Positions 41,729 through 51,763 are shown, numbered from the stretch's first letter. The stretch: 64,000 bases of DNA from Endozoicomonas gorgoniicola (GCF_025562715.2 NZ_JAPFCC010000001.1:2436501-2500500), one strand, 5' to 3'. Translations and numbers: made by a program. The notes: generated by a model from the sequence alone, not told the origin.

Positions 41729-42268
41729 TCAATGCCTGTTATCGATCATTGTTTTCATTATTCCACAGTGATTGACAGCCTCTAAACGACGGGGATTCCT
41801 GATTAGGCCACAGACTCCAGCTCCAGCGACAACTGAGTGTCTGCCACCGAAGCGCAACAACCGATCAGATTTCATACCGCCATGCAGATGCTTACAGAGA
41901 ATATTGACTGCGCCCACTTAATCCCTCGGAGCAATGAAACCGCACTCTTTGTTTCTGCATTGGCAGACCCGTCCACCGGGTTTGTGCCGGTATCCACATT
42001 TCGGACAGGTCTGGCTGGTGTAGGCTTCGTTAATTTTCACAACCTCAACGCCTTCCGGGCTGCCTTTGTAGATCAGGGAGTCAACCAGTCTCCCAAGGGG
42101 ACTACCGGCATTTTCCTGATTACTTCTGCGGGAACCTTTCTTTGTCTTCCGCTTGTTTCTTGCAATGTTGCTCACGTCGCCAATGACGAGTGTTCCGGCC
42201 TGTCTTTCGACAGCGAAATCAATCATTTTGTTGGCACTGTGATACAGGCTGCTGGAAGCGATGACCAT
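41729..42268 (-). pseudogene. IS605-family TnpB, C-terminal fragment with stop
   Basis: Shows the end of the RuvC-like domain and zinc ribbon: GTLVIGDVSNIARNKRKTKK, VEVVKINEAYTSQTCPKCGY, CQCRNKECGF, then an in-frame TAA between APRD and VGAVNIL, after which the reading continues normally to the true end (HLHGGMKSDRLL...). The N-terminal two thirds are missing, as is TnpA. Family knowledge: TnpB is an RNA-guided nuclease whose guide RNA is made from the 3' end of the gene; here only a relic. Confidence 0.75.
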
Positions 42269-42593
42269 TGGCCATGGTGACGGCAGTTACAGCAAGCAAC
42301 TTAAACAGCTGGCAAAAGTCGATCTGCTGATACTGGATGACTGGGGTCTGGAACAACTGAGCCAGAGCCAGCGCAATGACTTGCTGGAGATAATGGATGA
42401 CCGCCACAACCAGAGCTCCACCATAGTGACCAGCCAGCTTCCAGTGTCGAAATGGCATGACAGCATTGGAGATGCGACTTTGGCAGAAGCGATTCTGGAT
42501 CGACTGACACATAACGCCCACCGGCTGAAACTCAAGGGAGAGTCTATGAGAAAAATCAGGGCAAAACTGGAAGAGCGTGAACACTCAGGCTAA
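42261..42593 (+). pseudogene. IS21 IstB, C-terminal fragment
   Basis: KVDLLILDDWGLEQLSQSQR (Walker B), STIVTSQLPVSKWHDSIGD and ILDRLTHNAHRLKLKGESMR: the last about 100 residues of an IstB, without the Walker A half. It differs from the complete IstB at 1844, so it comes from another IS21. It abuts the tnpB fragment directly. Confidence 0.85.
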
Positions 42594-42675
42594 AAATAGA
42601 AGTGGGCAATGTTTAGGAAAGCGGAGGTGTTCACGCTTTCCAGAATCACCGTTCATTTTGACCAGAATACGCACC

Positions 42676-42709
42676 CTGAAAAGAGAGTCAATATGAGACT
42701 TTCACCCAT
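42676..42709 (-). mobile_element. Solo end of the ISKra4-family element
   Basis: 34 bases equal to the reverse complement of the left end of the ISKra4 copies (TGAAAAGAGAGTC then AATATGAGACTTTCACCC). The element interior is absent. It is either a deletion relic or the end of a related short element. Confidence 0.7.
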
Positions 42710-42728
42710 TCGTTTAATCCGACAGTAA

Positions 42729-43334
42729 ATGATGAAATCAGCCACTCTCCAATGTCTCACGATTCTGGCTTTTATAGTTTCTGCCGCTACCGAGGTTATG
42801 GCAGAACAGAAACCTCTCAGTTGGGATGAGCTAACGGCGGAAGAGTTTATTCCCAGAAGGGATGACAGAGAAACCGCTAGATACAAAGCAAGGGTGGCTG
42901 AAATAAATAATAGTGGTCGGTCATTGGAAAGCGTGATTCTGGAAGAGGTGTTTCAGATGGATGACGCTATGATCGATCATTGTCTTGCCCAAAAATGTCC
43001 ACAGCAATATAAGCTGGTTATCAATAGCTTTCCCTATTGGTTAGAGAACGATACGGCACACCTGTTGTTGTATAGTAATTATGACAATTGGGACCGTGAA
43101 CCACTCATTTTTCATTCTGAAAAACAGCTTATGGAATGGCTGCCTGCATTGAAAAGCGGTAATGGTTTTGACTCTGTTATCCGAATAAATATCAGTAAAA
43201 ACAGAACCGTTAAAGGGTTAGCTCATGCTCATATTTTTATTCGGAGTCGAGAGGGGAGAGAAGCTCTGATAGATCTGATCAGTAATATTCCGTTCAGCAG
43301 TCCAGAGCGTATCCCTTTCGTTTGGCAGGATTAG
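42729..43334 (+). CDS. Exported protein of unknown function, DUF3605-like
   Basis: 201 residues with a signal peptide (MMKSATLQCLTILAFIVSAA, cleavage likely after VMA). The part INSFPYWLENDTAHLLLYSN, DREPLIFHSEKQLMEWLPAL and GLAHAHIFIRS recalls DUF3605, a family with a FPY...EH-x-W pattern and a His-x-His near the end; the match is by eye and weak. Acts in the periplasm if exported. Alone between IS debris and the permease fragment; complete with its own ATG and stop. Confidence 0.6.
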   Translation: MMKSATLQCLTILAFIVSAATEVMAEQKPLSWDELTAEEFIPRRDDRETARYKARVAEINNSGRSLESVILEEVFQMDDAMIDHCLAQKCPQQYKLVINSFPYWLENDTAHLLLYSNYDNWDREPLIFHSEKQLMEWLPALKSGNGFDSVIRINISKNRTVKGLAHAHIFIRSREGREALIDLISNIPFSSPERIPFVWQD

Positions 43335-43462
43335 CCAATCATTTCATCAAAGCGAGCTTTTGAACAGTTGTCTGCCTTGCTTTACAGCTTACTGACCGCT
43401 TCTTTCAATGGTTTAATAATCTCTCGTTTACCTTTATCTACAATGCTGTCGCCGTCTATATA

Positions 43463-44137
43463 GTGCCTGTCAGAAAACCCCTGAAAAACACCGATCGGAC
43501 TTTCGAAGAAACCAGCCAACACAACCGTCCCTCCCTGCTGGCCGCATTGACAGCACCACTGGTAGCCATTGGTCTTCTGGCTCTGCGTCCTCTTGCAGGC
43601 ATTGCCATTGACCCATTGATCGCCTTGCCGTTGGGAGGTGTTGCTGGCGCGCTGGCCATGGGACGTATTCGTGACATCAACACCTTTGCTGTGGGCGGTC
43701 TTCAGCGCATGAGTGGTGTTGCCATTATGCTGATTGGTACTGGAACTCTGGCCGGTATTATTGCCAACTCAGGGCTCAGTAACTCTCTGGTTGAGTTCCT
43801 CAAAGCCTCTGACTTACCTGCTTACCTGCTAGCACCGCTGAGTGGCATGATGATGTCGGCAGCAACCGCTTCGACTACTGCTGGCACAGCCGTTGCCTCT
43901 AATGTATTTGGCCCCATTATTATTGCCCTGGGCATTCCATCCCTCGGCGCGGCTTGCATGATGCATGCCGGTGCCACAGTACTGGATCACATGCCTCACG
44001 GCAGTTTCTTCCATTCTACGGGCGGCAGTGTCGGCATGGGCATCAGTGAGCGTCTGAAAGCACTGCCATGGGAGACCCTGATCGGCTTCTCCATGGCTGC
44101 TACCTCGACACTGATTTATGGCATTCTTCAATTCTGA
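43463..44137 (+). pseudogene. GntP-family permease, C-terminal half
   Basis: 224 codons: LPLGGVAGALAMGRI, GVAIMLIGTGTLAGIIANSG, MMSAATASTTAGTAVASNVF, MHAGATVLDHMPHGSFFHST and SMAATSTLIYGILQF are typical of the second half of GntP/GntT-type gluconate or glycerate symporters (about 420-450 residues). The first half is missing and unrelated sequence of about 120 bp precedes it. Its position before the glycerate kinase suggests it was a glycerate importer. Confidence 0.8.
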
Positions 44138-44148
44138 GGGGATTGAGC

Positions 44149-45288
44149 ATGAAAATCGTTATTGCACCAGACTCATTTAAAGAATGTCTTACTGCAGCCC
44201 AGGTAGCGCAGGCTATTGAAACCGGTTTGAAGCAGGTTATTCCGGATGCGGAGTGCATTAAAGTTCCGGTTGCCGACGGTGGAGAAGGTACGCTTCAGTC
44301 TCTGGTTGACGCCACTAACGGCAGGCTGATTGAGTTACCGGTCACCGGTCCAATGGGAGGGATCGTTCAGGCTAGCTTCGGCCTGCTGGGTGATGGCGAA
44401 ACCGCAGTGATTGAAATGGCCAGGGCTTCAGGTATTGAACTAGTTCCCGCAGATCAACGCAACCCGATGATCAGTACGACCCGTGGAACTGGAGAGTTGA
44501 TTCTCAGCGCTCTGGACCACGGTATCAAGCGCATGATCGTCGGCATTGGTGGCAGTGCAACCAATGATGGTGGCGCAGGTATGATGCAGGTGTTGGGCGT
44601 AAAACTTCTGGATGTTGATGGAGAAGAGCTACCCTGCGGTGGTGCAGCGTTATCAAAACTTTGTAACATTGACACCAGCCAGATGGATGAGCGTCTGAAG
44701 TCTGTGGAATTCATTGCTGCCTGCGATGTGGACAATCCACTTACCGGAGCCAATGGTGCTTCTGCTGTGTTTGGCCCCCAGAAAGGTGCAAGTCCTGAGA
44801 TGGTGGAACAACTGGATCAGGCACTGAAACACTATGCCAACCTTTTGAAGCGAGACCTTGGCAAAGAGGTTGAGCAAGAGCCCGGAGCTGGTGCCGCCGG
44901 AGGCATGGGTGCCGCCCTTCTCGCTTTCCTGGGCGCTGAATTAAAGCCTGGGATTGATATCGTGATGGAAGCCGTCGATCTGGCAGGGAAAGTCATCGGC
45001 GCTGATCTGTTGATCACCGGAGAAGGCCGAATTGATGGGCAGACGGCACAAGGAAAAACACCTGTGGGAGCTGCCCGGATTGCCAAGCAGCTCGATCTCC
45101 CCGTCATTGCACTGGCAGGCTCTGTCGGTTCAGGGGTTGAAGCGGTCTATGAGCGTGGAATTGATGCTCTGTTTCCGATTGTTCATGGGGCTGTCCCACT
45201 GTCTGAAGCTCTGGCAAATGGTGAGAAGAACCTGATCCGGGCTGCCAGAAACCTGGCCAGTACCTTAATGCTATTTAATACCTTGTAA
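44149..45288 (+). CDS. Glycerate 2-kinase (GarK/GlxK type)
   Basis: 379 residues. KIVIAPDSFKECLTAAQVAQ, PVADGGEGTLQSLVD, ATNDGGAGMMQVLG, the EPGAGAAGGMGAALLAFLGA block and LITGEGRIDGQTAQGKTPVG mark the type I glycerate kinase family, which phosphorylates D-glycerate to 2-phosphoglycerate. The internal ATG preceded by GAGGGGATT is used; the longer frame overlaps the permease. It would feed enolase. Separated by 11 bp from the truncated permease, originally one operon. Confidence 0.92.
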   Translation: MKIVIAPDSFKECLTAAQVAQAIETGLKQVIPDAECIKVPVADGGEGTLQSLVDATNGRLIELPVTGPMGGIVQASFGLLGDGETAVIEMARASGIELVPADQRNPMISTTRGTGELILSALDHGIKRMIVGIGGSATNDGGAGMMQVLGVKLLDVDGEELPCGGAALSKLCNIDTSQMDERLKSVEFIAACDVDNPLTGANGASAVFGPQKGASPEMVEQLDQALKHYANLLKRDLGKEVEQEPGAGAAGGMGAALLAFLGAELKPGIDIVMEAVDLAGKVIGADLLITGEGRIDGQTAQGKTPVGAARIAKQLDLPVIALAGSVGSGVEAVYERGIDALFPIVHGAVPLSEALANGEKNLIRAARNLASTLMLFNTL

Positions 45289-45737
45289 ATAAGCCGCATA
45301 AGCGCAGAGTCACAAAGGCAAGCCATTGAGACGTTGCAAAGCCAACAAAAGTGCATAGGAGAAGAATTGTACCCCTATGGCACGGTCCGTTAGAGGTTTT
45401 TTATCCTCTTTGTTATCATTTCTGTCTGGCATATCCAGCCCCCTTCACTTTAACAGTACATTTACACCATATGGTCAACAGGTTGCATCGCATTTTCAGC
45501 GATGCCAGCCCCCTGAATCTTGCCAGTTGTCTGAAGGGGTTACTCCCATACGGGATACAGACCGGCAGCATAGGTTTTTGCCGACTCGTCTTCCCATCAG
45601 GAGAGTTGCCCTAAAAACCTATACTAGCGGATGCACTAAGTCCCCCTTCGTTGGTTTTATTTGGGACTTATTGAGACTATGAACACTCGACCAAATAGCC
45701 GTAAACCCCATGATTTATAGTGATTTTAGTGATTTAA
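45289..45737. other. 449-bp gap without a supported gene
   Basis: A plus-strand frame of 101 codons (45377-45682) exists but its product is rich in Ser, Pro and Arg, has no family look and no good ribosome binding site. A mutS promoter should lie in the last 60 bases (TATGAACACTC and TTTATAGTGATTTTAGTG region), but no clear pair was identified. Confidence 0.5.
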
Positions 45738-48344
45738 ATGGCAAATTCTAAAGATAAGACTGACGTACAATTATCAAAACACACCCCGATGATGCAGCAA
45801 TACCTGCGCATCAAACAACAACACCGGGAACATCTGGTGTTTTATCGTATGGGGGATTTTTATGAACTGTTTTATGATGATGCCAGAAAAGCCGCCAAAC
45901 TTCTCGATATTACCCTGACCGCCCGGGGACAGTCCGGTGGCGAGCCTATTCCTATGGCGGGCATTCCTTACCACGCCGCTGAAGGCTACCTTGCCCGACT
46001 GGTTCGCCTGCGGGTATCGGTCGCTATCTGCGAACAGGTAGGCGATCCGGCCACCAGCAAAGGGCCGGTAGAGCGCAAAGTCATGCGTATCCTGACACCG
46101 GGCACCGTCAGTGATGAAGCATTACTGGATGATCGTCAGGATAACCTGCTGACCGCCGTGAACCACCATGACCACCTTTATGGCATTGCCACGCTGGACA
46201 TCAGCAGTGGTCACTTTACCGTGCTGGAAGTCAGGGACGAAGAGGCTCTGCTGGCAGAAATCGAGCGCCTCAGCCCGGCAGAAATTCTGATCAACGATGA
46301 ACATTCATGGCCTGAAAGCATTACAGCTCGCCCCGGCACCATTAAACGTCCTCCCTGGGATTTTGACCGGGAAACAGCCATTGAACAGCTGACACGACAA
46401 TTCCAGACCAAAAACCTGCAGGGCTTTGGCTGCGATAAGCTGTCTGTCGCCATAGAATCAGCAGGCTGCCTGCTGCAATATGCCAAAGAGACACAACGTA
46501 CAGCCCTGCCCCATATTCGCGGTATACAGCTGGAAAACCGTGAAGACAGCGTGGTACTGGACGCCGCCAGTCGTAAAAACCTGGAACTGACCACCAACCT
46601 GTCCGGTGGCCGGGAACATACTCTGATGTCGGTACTGGATCATACCTCTACCGCTATGGGCAGTCGCCTTCTGGGACGCTGGATCAACCGCCCCCTCCGC
46701 GACCTCAAAAAACTTCAGGATCGTCAGGACAGTATTGAGACACTGAAGCAGGGTTTCTACTTTGAAACCTTGCAACCCGTACTGAAAGGCATTGGTGATA
46801 TTGAACGGATTCTGGCAAGAGTTGCCCTGAAATCAGCGCGTCCAAGAGACCTTGCCCGACTCCGTGACGCTTTTCTGCAACTGCCGGAGCTGCAGGATAT
46901 TCTGCGCACTATCGACAGTGAAGCCATTCACAACCTGTCCGCCATCATCAGTGAACACCCGCAGCTTTCGGGTCTGCTCGATAGCGCCATTATTGAAAAT
47001 CCGCCTGTAGTGATTCGGGACGGCGGTGTGATTGCAACGGGTTACGATGCCGAACTGGACGAATTCCGCGCGCTTAGTGAAAACGCTGGTGATTATCTGG
47101 TTCAGCTGGAACAGAGAGAGCGGGAACGTTCAGGGCTTGCCAGTCTGAAAGTCGGTTATAACCGTGTACACGGTTATTACATAGAGTTAAGCCGTCGTGA
47201 GTCTGAGGATGCCCCGGTAGAATACATACGTCGTCAAACACTGAAAAACGTTGAACGTTTTATTACACCGGAACTGAAAGAGTTTGAAGACAAGGCACTG
47301 TCCAGCAAAAGCCGCGCCCTGAGCCGGGAAAAAGCTCTGTATGATGAGCTTCTCGATAAGCTGGTTGAAGCGCTGGGTCCCATGCAGGAAACGGCAATGG
47401 GGCTGGCAGAGCTTGACGTATTGACCAACCTGGCTGAACGTGCAGAGTCTCTCAACTTCTGTAAACCAGAACTGACAGCGACACCGGGTATCGCCATTGA
47501 AGAAGGTCGTCACCCGGTTGTAGAACAGGTGCTGAATGAACCCTTTGTCGCCAACAGTGTCAATTTCAACCATCAGCGTCGTATGTTGGTCATAACGGGT
47601 CCCAACATGGGCGGTAAATCCACCTATATGCGCCAGACTGCCCTGATCGTACTGATGGCACATGTGGGCAGTTTCGTACCCGCCAGCCACGCAAGAATAG
47701 GTGTTGTCGACCGAATCTTTACCCGCATTGGCTCATCTGACGACCTGGCCGGTGGCCGTTCAACCTTTATGGTAGAAATGACAGAAACCGCTAATATTCT
47801 ACACAACGCCACCGAGAGCAGCCTGGTTCTGATGGATGAAGTGGGACGCGGCACCAGTACCTTTGACGGCTTGTCCCTGGCCTGGTCCTGCGCTCACTAT
47901 CTTGCGGATTCGGTAAAGGCCTTTACCCTGTTTGCCACTCACTATTTTGAGCTGACACAGCTGCCAGACGAATGCGACACCGTTGTCAACGTTCATCTGA
48001 ACGCTACCGAACACGACGACCGTATAGTATTTTTACATGCGGTACAGGAAGGCCCGGCCAGCCAGAGTTATGGTTTGCAGGTTGCCCAGCTGGCCGGTGT
48101 GCCAAGGCATGTAGTGAATCAGGCCAAAAACAAGCTGGCACAGCTGGAGCAAACGTCTTCCTATCCACTGCCCACTGTACAGCCAGAAACCAGGGTTGTC
48201 CGTGAGCAACCACTTCAGGATGACCTGTTTGCCACGGCGCAACCTCATCCGGCTGTTGACCGCCTGGGCGAAATCAATCCTGATGAAGTTTCACCGCGAC
48301 AGGCACTGGATCTGATCTATGATCTTAAAAGCCTGACTAAATAA
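45738..48344 (+). CDS. mutS: DNA mismatch repair protein MutS
   Basis: 868 residues, full length. Mismatch-recognition motif FYRMGDFYELFYDDA (Phe and Glu contact the mispair), middle lever and clamp regions (LKVGYNRVHGYYIELSRRES), Walker A TGPNMGGKSTYMRQ, the DDLAGGRSTFMVEMTE switch, Walker B VLMDEVGRGTSTFDG and the C-terminal dimer helices. Recognises mismatches and recruits MutL. An IS1380 element starts 9 bp past the stop but leaves the gene intact. No sign of a mutator lesion. Confidence 0.97.
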   Translation: MANSKDKTDVQLSKHTPMMQQYLRIKQQHREHLVFYRMGDFYELFYDDARKAAKLLDITLTARGQSGGEPIPMAGIPYHAAEGYLARLVRLRVSVAICEQVGDPATSKGPVERKVMRILTPGTVSDEALLDDRQDNLLTAVNHHDHLYGIATLDISSGHFTVLEVRDEEALLAEIERLSPAEILINDEHSWPESITARPGTIKRPPWDFDRETAIEQLTRQFQTKNLQGFGCDKLSVAIESAGCLLQYAKETQRTALPHIRGIQLENREDSVVLDAASRKNLELTTNLSGGREHTLMSVLDHTSTAMGSRLLGRWINRPLRDLKKLQDRQDSIETLKQGFYFETLQPVLKGIGDIERILARVALKSARPRDLARLRDAFLQLPELQDILRTIDSEAIHNLSAIISEHPQLSGLLDSAIIENPPVVIRDGGVIATGYDAELDEFRALSENAGDYLVQLEQRERERSGLASLKVGYNRVHGYYIELSRRESEDAPVEYIRRQTLKNVERFITPELKEFEDKALSSKSRALSREKALYDELLDKLVEALGPMQETAMGLAELDVLTNLAERAESLNFCKPELTATPGIAIEEGRHPVVEQVLNEPFVANSVNFNHQRRMLVITGPNMGGKSTYMRQTALIVLMAHVGSFVPASHARIGVVDRIFTRIGSSDDLAGGRSTFMVEMTETANILHNATESSLVLMDEVGRGTSTFDGLSLAWSCAHYLADSVKAFTLFATHYFELTQLPDECDTVVNVHLNATEHDDRIVFLHAVQEGPASQSYGLQVAQLAGVPRHVVNQAKNKLAQLEQTSSYPLPTVQPETRVVREQPLQDDLFATAQPHPAVDRLGEINPDEVSPRQALDLIYDLKSLTK

Positions 48345-48353
48345 GCGTTTTAG

Positions 48354-50073
48354 CCCGGATATTTCATAAAAAGAGGCAAGTTCCGCCCAATCACTTGATA
48401 TAATTGGGTCGACCAAAAAAATGCTTCGGAAGAAGCAAACCGGAACTTGCCATGAACAAATTTACACAAGAACAGCTTCGTTTTCACCCCTCCAACGGAA
48501 AAACTATCCGGGCAGACTTCAATGGCGGAGAATTATCCTCTGATTTTGGCGCCCTGATGCTACGTGAAACAATGCTTCACAGCGGTATCATATCCAGGCT
48601 GACTGACGGCATTGACGATAAGCGTCATCAATCCTACATCGACCACACCCTGCAAGAACTCATTGCCCAAAGAGTTCTGCAAATGGCCTGTGGTTATGAA
48701 GATGCAAACGACAGCAACCATCTGCGTAAAGACCCAATCTTTAAGCTTGCCAATGGAAGAAACCCACTGGACGATGATAACCATCTGGCTTCCGCTCCAA
48801 CGTATACAAGGCTTGGTCAGTCCATGACCAAACGGGATATTTATAATATGACCAAAGCACTGGCTGATCACTTCATCAGCAGTTATGAATACCCGCCATT
48901 AGCCATCATTATCGACCTGGATCATACGCCTGCTATCACCCATGGCGGCCAGCAGATGAACCTGTTCAACGCCAAATATCAAGACTACTGTTACTTGCCC
49001 TTAATGATCTTTGAGGGGCTCAGCGGCAAGCTGATCACTTCGATCCTGCGTCCTGGAAAAACACCCACAGGCCGAGAGAATGCAGCTATTCTCCAGCGCC
49101 TCATTAAGCTGATCCGTACAAGATGGCCGAAAACCCATTTACTGGTTCGTGGGGATAGCCACTTTGCCCAACCAGAGTTAATGCAGGTTGTTCAGGATGA
49201 CCCTCACTCCGACTACGTGCTGGGAAAAGGCGCAGGACACAAGACGGCCTTGCGACCTAAAGCCAAAGAGTTGCTGGATGAAGCGCGGAAAGCTCTCGAC
49301 GTTAAAACCGGGCTGGCAAAACTGAACAACATGCCAGAGCCTGAGCGACTCAGGCTCTACGGAGAAACGGACTATCAGGCAAAAAGCTGGAAAGGGCTGG
49401 ACACCCGGATAATCTATAAGGCAGAGGTCAACCAGAAAGGCGACAATCCCCGCTTTATTGTGACTTCGATGATAGAGGCTTCCCCCGAGGAAATATATGA
49501 AGACCTTTATTGTCCCAGAGGGCAGGATGAGAACTTCATTAAGCATCTGAAAAGTGATTTGTCCGGTGATCGCTTGTCAGATCAAGGCTTTCTGGCAAAT
49601 CACCTGAGAATGTTTTACGCCTGCGCTGCTTATGTTCTTCACTATGAGCTGAGAACCAAGGCACTGAAAGGTACGGAGCTGGAAAAGGCACAGCCATCAA
49701 CCGTGATCACAAAACTTTGTAAGGTCGCGGTTAAAGTGGTTGAGTATAAAGACCGAATCAAACTTCACTTGCCCCGCAGCTGTCCAATAAAAGGGCTTTT
49801 GCAGCATATAACCGAAGTCTTTTATTCAATGCCGCTGCCTCGACCGGGATAGTCAGCTTCATAAACTCAATCAGAATAAAATAGCGACCAACAGAAAGAG
49901 TGTTGGGGAATTCTGTTGTCCTGAAAAAGCAGGTGCTGATCAAAAAACATCCGAATTAATGGTGAGTTCGGGTTGTAATACCTTTTTCATGGACAGTAGA
50001 GCAACAGACCTCCGAAAAAATCAGAATGGGATGTTTTTTCCGGAACTTGTTGCTCATTTATGAAATATTCGGG
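48354..50073 (+). mobile_element. IS1380-family insertion sequence, complete
   Basis: 1720 bp; ends CCCGGATATTTCATAAA and the complement of CCCGAATATTTCATAAA form imperfect inverted repeats, and a 4-bp duplication TTAG flanks it (48350-48353, 50074-50077). Inserted between mutS and fdxA. Positions 49853-50073 are its 3' non-coding end. Confidence 0.88.
48452..49852 (+). CDS. IS1380-family transposase
   Basis: 466 residues: NGGELSSDFGALMLRET, YEDANDSNHLRKDPIFKLA, SAPTYTRLGQSM, the catalytic Asp in IIIDLDHTPAITHG, the second in LLVRGDSHFAQPEL, and the C-terminal ENFIKHLKSDLSGDRLS (Glu) with NHLRMFYACAAYVLHYEL. This is the IS1380 layout. The second ATG of the frame (MNKFTQEQ) was chosen. Intact. 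Confidence 0.92.
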   Translation: MNKFTQEQLRFHPSNGKTIRADFNGGELSSDFGALMLRETMLHSGIISRLTDGIDDKRHQSYIDHTLQELIAQRVLQMACGYEDANDSNHLRKDPIFKLANGRNPLDDDNHLASAPTYTRLGQSMTKRDIYNMTKALADHFISSYEYPPLAIIIDLDHTPAITHGGQQMNLFNAKYQDYCYLPLMIFEGLSGKLITSILRPGKTPTGRENAAILQRLIKLIRTRWPKTHLLVRGDSHFAQPELMQVVQDDPHSDYVLGKGAGHKTALRPKAKELLDEARKALDVKTGLAKLNNMPEPERLRLYGETDYQAKSWKGLDTRIIYKAEVNQKGDNPRFIVTSMIEASPEEIYEDLYCPRGQDENFIKHLKSDLSGDRLSDQGFLANHLRMFYACAAYVLHYELRTKALKGTELEKAQPSTVITKLCKVAVKVVEYKDRIKLHLPRSCPIKGLLQHITEVFYSMPLPRPG

Positions 50074-50267
50074 TTAGCTTATAAGGCATCGGTATAGATA
50101 GGTTTAAACTATCACCGACTTAACCTACAACCCCGGCCATATTGCTGTTAGACTTTGCGCCATTACGGCTATGTGGCCAGCAACAACTTGCAACAGTAAC
50201 GAGTAACAGCAATTAGCAAGCGCAAATGCCGATTGCTGTATCAGCCTGAACAAACGGAGTTTAAACC

Positions 50268-50591
50268 ATGGCTTTCGTAGTGGGTGAAAACTGCATTAAG
50301 TGCAAATACACTGACTGTGTAGAAGTATGTCCGGTAGACTGCTTTTACGAAGGACCCAACTTTCTGGTCATCCACCCGGACGAATGCATAGACTGTGCCC
50401 TGTGTGAACCCGAGTGCCCTGCTAACGCCATTTTTTCTGAAGACGAAGTGCCCGAAGACCAGCAGGAATTCATTGAACTGAATGCGGTTCTGGCAGATGT
50501 CTGGGATAACATCACCGAGAAAAAGGATCCGCTGCCCGATGCCGACGAGTGGGACGGTGTAAAGGGTAAGCTGGAACATCTGGAACGTTAA
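50268..50591 (+). CDS. fdxA: 7Fe-8S ferredoxin
   Basis: 107 residues of the Azotobacter FdI type. Cluster ligands in CIKCKYTDCVEVCP (3Fe-4S plus one ligand of the 4Fe) and CIDCALCEPECP (4Fe-4S), followed by a 40-residue acidic tail. Cytoplasmic electron carrier. The position next to mutS and opposite rpoS is conserved in Pseudomonas and relatives. ACGGAG lies about 9 bp before the ATG. An intact promoter must be in 50078-50250, since the IS1380 element ends there. Confidence 0.95.
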   Translation: MAFVVGENCIKCKYTDCVEVCPVDCFYEGPNFLVIHPDECIDCALCEPECPANAIFSEDEVPEDQQEFIELNAVLADVWDNITEKKDPLPDADEWDGVKGKLEHLER

Positions 50592-50634
50592 GCCTTATCA
50601 CAGGCAGAGCGCTTTCTTACTGCAGTACATAAAA

Positions 50635-50671
50635 AAAAGCCATGTTCGTTTGACTGAACATGGCTTTTTTT
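50635..50671. terminator. Bidirectional terminator between fdxA and rpoS
   Basis: AAGCCATGTTC / GAACATGGCTT with A-run on the left and T-run on the right, so it can end both convergent genes. Confidence 0.9.
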
Positions 50672-50737
50672 ATGTTGCTGCGCTTTCTTGATGCGGCTGA
50701 CGAAATGGATCAGCTAAACGGTATCAGCTAAACCGTC

Positions 50738-51763
50738 TCAGCTAAACAATGACTCGCCGGACAAGCCTTGTTTTTCCAGAATACTGCGCAGACGTTTCAG
50801 CGCTTCGACCTGTATCTGCCGTACTCTTTCACGAGTCAGCCCAATCTCTTTGCCCACTTCCTCCAGAGTACTGGTTTCGTAGCCTCTAAGACCAAAACGA
50901 CGGGCAACCACTTCGCGCTGTTTTTCAGACAGCTCACCCAGCCATTTATCAAGACTGTCGTTCAAATCCAGATCCTGAAGCAGTTCAGCCGGATCCGATT
51001 CCTTATCGTCGGAAATCGTATCCAGTATGGATTTATCAGAGTCAGGCCCCAGAGGCGTATCAACGGAGGTGACACGCTCATTCAGACCCAGCATACGCTT
51101 GACGTCTTCTACCGGCTTATCCAGCAGCTGGGCTATTTCTTCCGGGGTCGGGTCGTGATCGAGCTTCTGGGTCAGTTCCCGTGCTGCCCGCAGATAAACG
51201 TTCAGCTCCTTGACGACATGGATGGGAAGACGAATCGTGCGGGTCTGGTTCATAATGGCCCGTTCAATAGTCTGCCGAATCCACCAGGTGGCATAAGTCG
51301 AGAACCGGAAGCCACGTTCAGGATCAAACTTCTCAACCGCCCGGATCAGGCCAAGGTTACCTTCTTCGATCAGATCGAGAAGGGTCAGCCCACGATTAAC
51401 ATAGCGACGGGAGATTTTTACCACCAGTCGCAGGTTACTCTCAATCATACGCCGACGGCCAGCTTCAACCCCCTTTCGTGCAAGCCGTGCATAATGTACT
51501 TCTTCTTCCGGCGTCAACAACGGAGAGAAGCCTATTTCATTAAGGTATAACTGTGTTGCATCAATGGTTTTATAAAAACCATCATCATCACGTCGTTGAC
51601 GAGCATAATCTGTAGTGGAAGCCACCTTGGCGGTCTTGTTCGCCGCTGCCGACGCTTCCCCGGGTTCTAACAGCCCGATATCCGACAGATTCTCAAGATC
51701 ATCCTGTCCCTGGGTTATTTCCTCAGTAAAACCTTGCTCTGAGCCATCCCTCTTCGCTGCCAT
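50738..51763 (-). CDS. rpoS: RNA polymerase sigma factor RpoS
   Basis: 341 residues. Sigma region 1.2 YLNEIGFSPLLTPEEEVHYA, region 2 with LLDLIEEGNLGLIRAVEKF and YATWWIRQTIERAIM, region 3, and region 4 with EVVARRFGLRGY and the helix-turn-helix LTRERVRQIQVEALKRLR. Directs stationary-phase and stress transcription. In relatives part of its expression comes from a promoter inside nlpD, the upstream neighbour here (111 bp gap). Confidence 0.97.
   Translation of the reverse strand: MAAKRDGSEQGFTEEITQGQDDLENLSDIGLLEPGEASAAANKTAKVASTTDYARQRRDDDGFYKTIDATQLYLNEIGFSPLLTPEEEVHYARLARKGVEAGRRRMIESNLRLVVKISRRYVNRGLTLLDLIEEGNLGLIRAVEKFDPERGFRFSTYATWWIRQTIERAIMNQTRTIRLPIHVVKELNVYLRAARELTQKLDHDPTPEEIAQLLDKPVEDVKRMLGLNERVTSVDTPLGPDSDKSILDTISDDKESDPAELLQDLDLNDSLDKWLGELSEKQREVVARRFGLRGYETSTLEEVGKEIGLTRERVRQIQVEALKRLRSILEKQGLSGESLFS

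Noticed and set aside
45377..45682. 101-codon frame before mutS
   Set aside because: No family features, poor start context; left as part of an unannotated gap.
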